Position numbers and translations under genes: made by a program
Notes under the pieces: generated by a model
Databases searched by the model: none
What the model was told of the DNA's origin: nothing
What the model saw: only the letters and a program-made list of their open reading frames with translations
NCBI RefSeq assembly: GCF_017876755.1
Contig: NZ_JAGIOO010000001.1
Location: 1,054,001 to 1,118,000 of the forward strand
Length of the DNA: 64,000 bases
Direction: 5' to 3'
DNA from: Crossiella equi
GTDB lineage: Bacteria > Actinomycetota > Actinomycetes > Mycobacteriales > Pseudonocardiaceae
Shown here: positions 1-7,700 of the stretch, in pieces
How positions within the stretch are numbered: position 1 is the stretch's first letter
Layout: each line of letters starts with the position of its first letter

Positions 1-1919
1 AGCTGGCCGCCCGCGGTGGCGGCGGCGAGGGTATCGGCGCTGAAGTGGTCGTAGCGGAACTGGTCGGTGTGCAGGTACCAGTAGGCGGTCTGGATCATCT
101 GGCGCGGCGGGCGCGCCCAGTCCAGCCCGAACGCCAGCTGGGACCAGCCGGTGATCGGGCGGCACTTCTCCTGCCCGACGTAGTGCGCCCATCCGCCGCC
201 GTTGACGCCCTGGCAGCCGGTGAGCGTGGTCAGGGTGAGGAAGGCTCGGTAGATGGTGTCGGAGTGGAACCAGTGGTTGGTGCCCGCTCCCATGATGATC
301 ATCGATCGGCCGCGGGATTCCTCGGCGTTGGCGGCGAACTCCCGCGCGATGCGCGCCGCCGCCCGCGCCGGCACACTCGTGATCGTCTCCTGCCACGCGG
401 GTGTGTACGGCGCGGTGGCGTCGTCGTAGCCGCTGGGCCAGGAGCCGGGCAGACCGTCCCGGCGGACACCGTACTGGGCGAGCAGCAGGTCGAAGACGGT
501 GGTGACCAGGTGCCCGCCGACCCGGCGCACCGGCACACCGCGGCGGACAGTGCCGGAGGGCTCGGCCAGGTCGAACCGGGGCAGCTCCACCTCCACGGTG
601 CTGCCTGGGATGTCGCCGCCCTCAAGGGACAACAGGGGGTCGGTCTCGCCGAGGTCGAGGTTCCAGCGCCCGGCACCTTGCTCGCCGTAGCGGAAGCCGA
701 GCGACCCGCCCGGCACCACCGGCTCCCCTGACCCTCGGTCGAGGAGGACGGTCTTGAACGCGGCGTGCTCGGTGCCCGCCTGGTTGTCCAGGTCGGCGGC
801 GGTGAGGAACTTGCCCGGCAGGTAAGTGCCGTCGCGTGCGTCCAGACGGACCAGGAAGGGCAGGTCGGTGTAGCGCTTGACGTAGTCGGTGAAGTAGGGC
901 ACCTGCTTCTCGACGAAGAACTCCCGCAGGATCACATGCCCCATCGCCATCGCCAGGGCACCGTCGGTACCGGGCTGCGCGGGTAGCCACTCGTCGGCGA
1001 ACTTGACGTTGTCCGCGTAGTCCGGTGCCACTGCGATGACCTTCTGGCCGCGGTAGCGTGCCTCGGCCATCCAGTGCGCGTCCGGCGTGCGCGTCACCGG
1101 CAGGTTCGAACCCCACATGATCAGGTACCCGGCGTCCCACCAGTCCCCGGACTCCGGCACGTCGGTCTGGTCGCCGAACACCTGCGGCGACGCGACGGGA
1201 AGATCGGCGTACCAGTCGTAGAACGACAGCATCGATCCACCGAGCAGCGACACGAACCGCGCCCCCGAGGCGTGCGAGACCATCGACATCGCCGGGATCG
1301 GCGAGAACCCCGCGACCCGGTCCGGGCCGTAGCGTTTGATCGTGTGCACGTGTGCGGCGGCGACCATCTCGGTCGCCTCGTCCCAGGTCGCGCGCACCAG
1401 TCCGCCTTTGCCGCGTGCCGCCTTGTACAGCCGGGCGCGTTCGGGGTCTTCGACGATCTCGGCCCAGGCGAGGACCGGGTCTCCGGTGCGGGCTTTGGCT
1501 TCCCGGTACATCTCCAGCAGCACACCCCGGACGTAGGGGTAGCGGACACGGGTGGGTGAGTAGGTATACCAGGAGAACGCGGCGCCGCGGGGACAGCCGC
1601 GTGGTTCGTACTCGGGGCGGTCAGGACCGACTGAGGGGTAGTCGGTTTGCTGGGCTTCCCAGGTGATGATCCCGTCCTTGACGTAGACCTTCCACGAGCA
1701 GGAACCCGTGCAGTTGACCCCGTGTGTGGAGCGGACGACCTTGTCGTGGCTCCAGCGGTCCCGGTAGAACTCGTCGGCTTGCCGTCCGCCGATTTTGTGC
1801 AGCGTCCGCAGGTCGGGCGAGACCTCGGCGTGGGTGAAGAACCGGCGGGTCCGCACCAGCGCGTCGGTCAGTTCGTTGTCCAAGCCTGGGCTGCTGTGGG
1901 GGTCGTTCTCGCTGCTCAC
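1..1919 (-). CDS. narG: Respiratory nitrate reductase alpha subunit (C-terminus outside window)
   Basis: Catalytic molybdenum subunit of the membrane-bound quinol:nitrate reductase, which reduces nitrate to nitrite on the cytoplasmic face. About 639 N-terminal residues are present; the reading frame runs off the left edge with no stop. The diagnostic FS0 iron-sulfur motif is visible: H66, C70, C74 and C109, with exactly the 34-residue gap before the last Cys seen in NarG. The segment around it (NCTGSCSWKVYVKDG, later RGCPRGAAF) and the later MWGSN stretch are typical of the family. I chose the GTG at 1917-1919 because AGGAGGA precedes it by a few bases. The nitrate transporter narK lies 155 bp upstream on the same strand, the usual narK-narGHJI order in actinomycetes; narHJI should continue beyond the edge. 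Confidence 0.95.
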   Translation of the reverse strand, partial: MSSENDPHSSPGLDNELTDALVRTRRFFTHAEVSPDLRTLHKIGGRQADEFYRDRWSHDKVVRSTHGVNCTGSCSWKVYVKDGIITWEAQQTDYPSVGPDRPEYEPRGCPRGAAFSWYTYSPTRVRYPYVRGVLLEMYREAKARTGDPVLAWAEIVEDPERARLYKAARGKGGLVRATWDEATEMVAAAHVHTIKRYGPDRVAGFSPIPAMSMVSHASGARFVSLLGGSMLSFYDWYADLPVASPQVFGDQTDVPESGDWWDAGYLIMWGSNLPVTRTPDAHWMAEARYRGQKVIAVAPDYADNVKFADEWLPAQPGTDGALAMAMGHVILREFFVEKQVPYFTDYVKRYTDLPFLVRLDARDGTYLPGKFLTAADLDNQAGTEHAAFKTVLLDRGSGEPVVPGGSLGFRYGEQGAGRWNLDLGETDPLLSLEGGDIPGSTVEVELPRFDLAEPSGTVRRGVPVRRVGGHLVTTVFDLLLAQYGVRRDGLPGSWPSGYDDATAPYTPAWQETITSVPARAAARIAREFAANAEESRGRSMIIMGAGTNHWFHSDTIYRAFLTLTTLTGCQGVNGGGWAHYVGQEKCRPITGWSQLAFGLDWARPPRQMIQTAYWYLHTDQFRYDHFSADTLAAATAGGQ

Positions 1920-2074
1920 CGGGGTGATTCCTCCTGACAATCGCGGGTGGGGTGTGATCGACAGGGCCGCTGCTTCGAGGCTGGTTTTCGCAGCTGGGTC
2001 GCAGATCGCTCGCCGACGGCGGGTCTACCCGGTGCGGGCGGGCGGGGCGAGGTCACCGTTGGTGTGCGCGGCGC

Positions 2075-3418
2075 TTACCTGGCTGAGCGACGCGACCCCG
2101 CCGGTTCGTCCTGGCTTTGGTTGCCGGGCAGTTGGTGGGTGCTCTGCTGATGACCGCGCTGCGACCGCCGCACGGTGGTCAGGGTGAAGGCGAGGGTGAT
2201 CGCGGCGACCGCTGCCAGCGCGGCCAGTCCGAGCGCGTAGGAGCCGAACGCGCCGTAGAGGGCACCCATGATCAGCGGCGGCACGAACCCGCCCAAACCA
2301 CCCGCGGCACCGACCACGCCGGTGACCGAACCGACCTTGGTTCCCGGCGCCAGCAGCGCGACCAGTGCGAACACCGCGCCGCTGCCAGCGCCGAGCGCGG
2401 CGGCCATGGCCAGAAACGCGATCGTGCCCACCGGCATCAACCCCGGTGTGAACGCCTGCACGGCGGCTCCGACCGTCACCACGGCCATGGCGGCGGTCAG
2501 CACCCGGACCGGGCCGAACCGGTCTGACAACCAGCCTCCCACCGGCCGCAGCACGACCGCGAGCAGCACGAACCCGGCCATCCGGTTGGCGGCGTCGGCC
2601 TGGGTGAGCCCGTAGGCGGTCTTCAGGTAAGCGGGCAGATAGACCGAGAACGCGACATAACCACCGAACGCGACGGCGTACAACCAGGACGCCTGCCAGG
2701 TCACCGGCAGCCTCGCGGTGTCGGCCAGACGGCGGGCCACCGGCTCGGGGGGCACGCTCCGTCCCGGAGCCTCCCGCAGCAACAGCGCCGCGACCGCCGC
2801 GTAGACGGCCAGCACGACCGCGGTGACGATGAACGGGGTCGCGACCTCGCCGGTGTGCACGAGTTGCACGGTGGTCAGGGCACTGATCGCCGTGCCGCCC
2901 ATGCCCGCGCCGAAGATCCCGATCGCCAGCCCGCGCCGCTGGGGCGGGAACCAGGCATTGACGAACGGCACCCCGACCGCGAACGCGGTGCCCCCCACAC
3001 CGAGGAAGAACCCGCCGATCAGCAGCGCGACCAGAGAGCCGTGCCCGACCAGGCCGAGGAACAGCACCGGCACGATCGTGATCGCCGACACCAGCGGGAA
3101 CATCACCCGCCCGCCGAACCGGTCGGTCAGCGCCCCGACCGGGATCCGACCCAGCGAGCCGACCACCACCGGCACCGCAACCAGCAGCGCCTGCTGGAAC
3201 GCACTCAACCCCAGGTTGTCCTTGAACAGCGGGCCGAGCGGGCTCAGCAGCGCCCACGCCCAGAAGTTGATCGCGAACCCGACCGTGGCCAAGGTCAGCA
3301 TCAGCACCCGCCGCCCGGCCATGGACTGTGGACCACCCGGTGCGGGCGGTGGCGAGCCCCGCTGCTCCGCTGGCGTTGCATCCGTCCCGTGGCTGGTTGT
3401 GCGGCGTGTCGAGTTCAT
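2075..3418 (-). CDS. narK: MFS nitrate/nitrite transporter, NarK family
   Basis: A 447-residue multi-pass membrane protein of the nitrate/nitrite porter branch of the major facilitator superfamily; it would import nitrate or exchange nitrate for nitrite across the cytoplasmic membrane. It shows about 12 hydrophobic segments, the MFS loop motif GALTDRFGGR near residue 95, a matching GGWLSDRFG loop in the second half, and a Gly-rich NNP-type signature (GAAGGLGGFVPP) in a late helix. The first 32 residues are Ser/Pro-rich and poorly conserved in character; Met33 is an alternative start, and neither start has a strong ribosome binding site. It lies directly upstream of narG on the same strand, so they are probably co-regulated, perhaps through the DosR-like palindrome about 110 bp upstream. 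Confidence 0.92.
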   Translation of the reverse strand: MNSTRRTTSHGTDATPAEQRGSPPPAPGGPQSMAGRRVLMLTLATVGFAINFWAWALLSPLGPLFKDNLGLSAFQQALLVAVPVVVGSLGRIPVGALTDRFGGRVMFPLVSAITIVPVLFLGLVGHGSLVALLIGGFFLGVGGTAFAVGVPFVNAWFPPQRRGLAIGIFGAGMGGTAISALTTVQLVHTGEVATPFIVTAVVLAVYAAVAALLLREAPGRSVPPEPVARRLADTARLPVTWQASWLYAVAFGGYVAFSVYLPAYLKTAYGLTQADAANRMAGFVLLAVVLRPVGGWLSDRFGPVRVLTAAMAVVTVGAAVQAFTPGLMPVGTIAFLAMAAALGAGSGAVFALVALLAPGTKVGSVTGVVGAAGGLGGFVPPLIMGALYGAFGSYALGLAALAAVAAITLAFTLTTVRRSQRGHQQSTHQLPGNQSQDEPAGSRRSAR

Positions 3419-3524
3419 CGGCGTCTCAGCCCGTCAGTCGCGCAGCTAGCTCGCTCGGTCGGCGAGCGCACCCAGCATCGATCGGCTGCCCCGCCACAAA
3501 CAGAGGCGACCGCCTATCCCCGAA

Positions 3525-3539
3525 AGGACCAATGTCCCT
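3525..3539 (-). promoter_or_regulatory. DosR/DevR-like palindrome upstream of narK
   Basis: Read on the narK strand the site is AGGGAC-ATTG-GTCCTT, an imperfect 6-4-6 inverted repeat. It fits the core of the dormancy-regulator box (GGGAC, four bases, GTCC) known upstream of nitrate and hypoxia genes in actinobacteria. It lies about 110 bp before the narK start. The assignment is by motif only; no dosR gene is in the window. Confidence 0.4.
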
Positions 3540-3644
3540 ACCCGCTGCAACGCTCACCGGGCTACCTGGACGGTGTGAACCAAACCCGGCACACCAGGCC
3601 AGGTCAACCCGATCCGGGCAGGTCAAACCGGGATCGGCGGCTGA

Positions 3645-3800
3645 CCGAGTGGGCCGAGCCCGGTCGACCGGCGCAGAACTGGCTCCAAGCACCACCTGGT
3701 CACCGACGCCACCGGCATCCCGCTCGCGGTCACCCTGACCGGCGGACACCGCAACGACGTCACCCAGCTGATCCGCCTACGAGAACCCATCCTGAACTGA
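3645..3800 (+). pseudogene. IS5-family transposase remnant
   Basis: This frame encodes GPSPVDRRRTGSKHHLV and then TDATGIPLAVTLTGGHRNDV, the stretch around the first catalytic Asp of IS5/IS1647-type DDE transposases (DxxGxPL followed by TGGxRxD). Only about 50 residues survive: an in-frame TGA lies just upstream at 3642-3644 and a TGA at 3798-3800 ends the frame. I see no terminal inverted repeats or second half of the element. It is a dead fragment between narK and the GNAT gene. Confidence 0.75.
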
Positions 3801-3941
3801 CCACCAAGAGGAGCCTGTGACCCGCCTGGCGTTCTACTGCGGCCACATTCGGCCCTGACCTGCACGTATCCCCTGCTTCGGCCCACTCACGGCGCCTCTG
3901 GCGACCACCATTCGCTCTTCCACAGGACACCAGCCGAAGCC

Positions 3942-4655
3942 GTGAACCCAGTACCCTCGCTCCTGATGATCAAGAATGCGTTCCGCTTGGTCCCGACCGG
4001 CAGCCGTACCCCGCCGTGGGTTGTCGACGGGGTGGGCTGGGCCGGATGGCAGGTGCGGTTGCGTGAGGTCCGCCCCGCGGACCAGCACACCCTGGCCAGG
4101 TTCGACCGGGACACCGCCCCCGGCGCGCAGGTCGGCGGCTACCGGCACTGGGCGACGCATCGGCGGAGCGGGGCCGGTTCCGGCGACCTGCACATCGCGA
4201 TCGAGACGCTGCACAACCAGACGCTGGTCGGGTCGCTGTGGATCCAGGCCGACCCGGCTTCCGGCTGGTTCAGCTACGGCATCGGGATCGGGCCACAACA
4301 CCGCCGCTGCGGTTATGCCGCTGACGCCGTCGCCACCCTGCTCGCGGTCATGTTCGAGCAGCGCGGCTACCGCGAGTGCGAGGTCAGCGTCAACGGCGGC
4401 AACTTCGCCTCGCTGGCGCTGCACGGAGAGCTCGGTTTCCGCGAGCAGAGCCGACCGCGCGACACCGAGCTGCGGCGGGGAGAAGTCAGGTATCCGGTGC
4501 TGATGGGCATCACCGCGGACCAGTTCGCCGCACATTACCCGGCCTTCGCCGCCGCTCGCGGTCCCGTGCGGCCGTCACGAGGACGACATTGGCGGACTCG
4601 GCGACGGGGACGGCACTGGCGCACCGAACACCTGCGTCGGGTTCCACCAAGCTGA
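3942..4655 (+). CDS. GNAT-family N-acetyltransferase
   Basis: A 237-residue protein with the GNAT fold signature. The central part reads like the RimJ/RimL branch: a strand ending VGSLWIQ, then GIGIGPQHRRCGYAADAV, which matches the acetyl-CoA-binding Q/RxxGxG/A motif (with C in place of the first Gly), then NGGNFASLALHGELGFRE, the usual NxxSxxLxxxLGF ending. It should transfer an acetyl group from acetyl-CoA to an amine; the substrate cannot be told. The last 30 residues are Arg-rich with a short repeat (RHWRT twice) and may not be conserved. GTG at 3942 is the longest plausible start; ATG at 3966 is an alternative. It converges on the RHS gene, with a hairpin terminator between. Confidence 0.75.
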   Translation: MNPVPSLLMIKNAFRLVPTGSRTPPWVVDGVGWAGWQVRLREVRPADQHTLARFDRDTAPGAQVGGYRHWATHRRSGAGSGDLHIAIETLHNQTLVGSLWIQADPASGWFSYGIGIGPQHRRCGYAADAVATLLAVMFEQRGYRECEVSVNGGNFASLALHGELGFREQSRPRDTELRRGEVRYPVLMGITADQFAAHYPAFAAARGPVRPSRGRHWRTRRRGRHWRTEHLRRVPPS

Positions 4656-4667
4656 CGGTTGCCGACG

Positions 4668-4703
4668 CCCGGTGGGGCGGCCACTCTCAGCCGCCCCACC
4701 GGG
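4668..4703. terminator. Bidirectional hairpin terminator between GNAT and RHS genes
   Basis: A perfect 13-bp inverted repeat, CCCGGTGGGGCGG, ten bases, then its complement. It sits in the 57-bp gap between two convergent genes, so it can end transcription from both sides. There is no clear T-run, as is common in high-GC actinomycetes. Confidence 0.75.
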
Positions 4704-4712
4704 TCCACACCG

Positions 4713-7700
4713 TCAGTACCTGGTACTGGTGGCGAACTCCAAGCCGACGCTGGGGCCTGGTACTTTGCCCAACGCGCCGGATGTGCCTACTCCCCAGGTC
4801 CCGATGTTCTTGCCGTCGAGGGAAACCGAGTATCCGCCATCCACCGGGCCGATGCTGCCATCGAAGGCCAGCGCGGTCCCACCCGCGTCATCGATGGTGC
4901 CGCCGATCCACTTGAAGCTGTAGCCCCTCGACCGGCCAAAGCCTTTGCCCAAACCCACGGAGTGCTTCTCACTCGTGCTCCTGCCGCGGGCACCGGTGCT
5001 CTCGAACAGCTCGCAGGTCTCCTCGGTGTAGGCATAAACCATGAAGCCAGTGGTCGCGGAGGTGCAGGCGGCCAACGTGGTGACCGTCGGCCGCTTGCGG
5101 CGTTCGGCTTCCTCCCTTGCCTGGCGTTCGGCGTCGGCCCTGCGGCGTGCCGCATCCTCCTCACGCTTGCGTGCCTCTGCCCTGAACTTCGCCACGCAAC
5201 CCTCGTCGAGCAGGGAGAGGGAGCAGTTCGGCTTGAGCGGCTGGCACAGCGGGCGCAGGCTCGGGCCCATGCACCGCCGAGGGTCGTTGGTGAGCCAGAG
5301 CGGCAGGGAAGACTGCGACTGTGGTGGTTTGCGCGGTTCCAGGCGCGGGTCGTAGCAGACCTCGGCCGGGTGGTCGCCCATCACCGGGCACATCAGCTGG
5401 GTGCCGTTGGGGTCGCTGAAGGTGGCCGGGTTGTTGTTGGCGTAGGCGAAACCGTTGAGCGACTGCGGGTCCTGGGGGACCACCAGCGGGTCCACGGAGA
5501 GGAAGCGGCCGGTGGCCGGGTCGTAGTCGCGCTGTCCCAGCCGGGTCAGGCCGGTGCTCTCGTCCTCCTTGCCGCCGACGAAGCCGGTGCGGCCGGGCAG
5601 GTCCTGCTTGGCCTGCCTCGGTCTGCCGAAGGCGTCCAGCCGCCGCCGGGTCTCCACGTGGGTGGTCGCCTCCACCGCCAGCACCGGGGTGCCCTGCGGG
5701 TCCTCGACCTGGTAGTAGAGCTTGCCGCTCTCGCGTACGGCGATGGTGCGCTGTTTGCCGTCGGTGTAGTACCTGGTCCCGCGCAATGTCTTGGCGGCGG
5801 TGTCGTAGCGGAGCTCACCGTGGGGCAGGTGCAGGGTGCGTCCGGCGGGGTCGGCGGTGAGCAGCAGCGTGCCGTCGACGGCGTGCACGTTGCGGGTGAC
5901 CCGGTCTCCTTCCTTCACCTCGGCCAGGTGGCCCTGGGCGTTCCAGGTCAGCTCCTGTTGTCCGCCGTGCTTGCCCGGGCGGGAGCCGACGGTGCCGGTG
6001 GGGTTGTTGTCGTAGCGTTCGACCGTGCGGCTGCCGTCCGGGTGGGCGGTGGTCACCGAGCGCAGCGCGTGGGGCTGGGCCTGCCCGGGTGCCGGGTAGT
6101 CGTAGGTGCGCACCAGGTCGGTGCCGGGGGTGGTGCCGTGCTGGGTCTCGGTGCGCCGGTTGCCGCTGGCGTCGTAGGTCAGCGACACCCGGTAGGGGGC
6201 GATGCCGCCCAGTGCCCCGGGACCGGTGCCGCAGTCGCGGGCCGGGGTCCAGGCCTGGGTGGTGCGGCGCAGGTGGTCCTGGGTGAAGCACTGGATGTCG
6301 GTGCCTTCGCTGCCCTCACCGCGGATGCGGGTCAGGTTGTCGGCCTGGTCACGCTGGTAGGTGGTCTCCTCCACCTTCAGCGTGCCGATCTCGCGTTCGG
6401 CCAGGGTCCGGGCGACCATCCGGGTGCCGTCGTCGTAGTAGGAGCGTTGGGAGAACACGGCGCCGTCGGGGCCTTGGCGGATCGCGGACAGTTCCTGGTA
6501 GGCGGTGAACTCGGTTTCCCGGATGTAGGTCCCGGCCGGGGAGGTCATGCCGCGCAGCAGGCCGAGTGAGTCGTAGCGGTAGAGCAGGGTCTCGGCGGGC
6601 AGGTCGGCGATCGCGGGCAGGCTCAGCGTGGCCAGGCTGCCGTCGGGGTGGAAGGAGCTGCGGGTGCGGTAGCTGCCCGGCAGGCCGGTTTCGGCCGCGG
6701 GCAGGCTCAGCTCGGTGTCCACCGGGCGGTAGGCCTCGTCGTAGGCCAGCACGGTGTTGCGGTAGGAGAGCTCGCCGACCTGGCGGGTCTGCGCGGCGGG
6801 TTGGCCCAGGACGGTTTTGCCGCCACCGCGCGGCACGGTGTCGTAGTCGTGTTTGACCAACAGCCGGTTGTCCCCGTCGTGGACGGTGGTGGGCCGGTTG
6901 AGGGCGTCGTAGTCGAAGCGGAGCTGCTTGCCGCGGGAGTCGGTCTTGGTGCGCAGCAGCCCGGCGTTGTCGTAGGTCATCTTCGACACGCCCTTGTCCG
7001 GGTCGTGTGACTCGATCACGTTGCCCAGCAGGTCGCGCACGGTGCGCAGCTGGTTGCCCGCCGGGTCGTGCATGGTCTCCAGCTGGCCGCGCAGGTCGTA
7101 GCGGTAGCGGGTGACGTCCTTGGCGCCGTCGGGCTGCCTGCCGTGGAACTGCCGTAGTTCGGTGGTGCGGCCGTGGGCGTCGGTGTAGGTGGCGGTGGTG
7201 GTGCCGCCCGGCGGCGGGATGAGCTCGATGTGGTCACCGAAGTGCCGGGTGGTGCTGCGCCGCTCCTCGGTCGGGGTCTTCAGGACGGTGGCGGTGGCGC
7301 GCTTGGCGCCGTCGAACTCGGTGAACACCTGGCGGGGCGGGGTGTGCTCCTTGCTGCTCTCCACCAGGTCGATGCCGGGCCTGCCCAGGGCGTGGAAGGG
7401 TTTGCTCTCCCGGACCTGGAGCCCCCTGGTGTCGTAGATGTGTTCGGTGACCAGCCGGTCGCCGGTCCAGGCCGGGGTCTGGGTCTGCCGTTCCCGCATC
7501 AGGCCGTCGTAGAGCTTGTGCTCGGCCACGTAGTCGCCTTCGCCGCGCAGGGTCTCGGTGGTGATCGCGCTGGCCCCGGCGCCGTCGCGGACGTGGTAGG
7601 TGAAGCGCTGGTGCGGGTTGTCCCGTCCGGCGACCTTGCCGGGGCGCCACACCGCGGTGATCCGGCCGAGCGGGTCGTGGGCGATCGTGGTGACCTTGTC

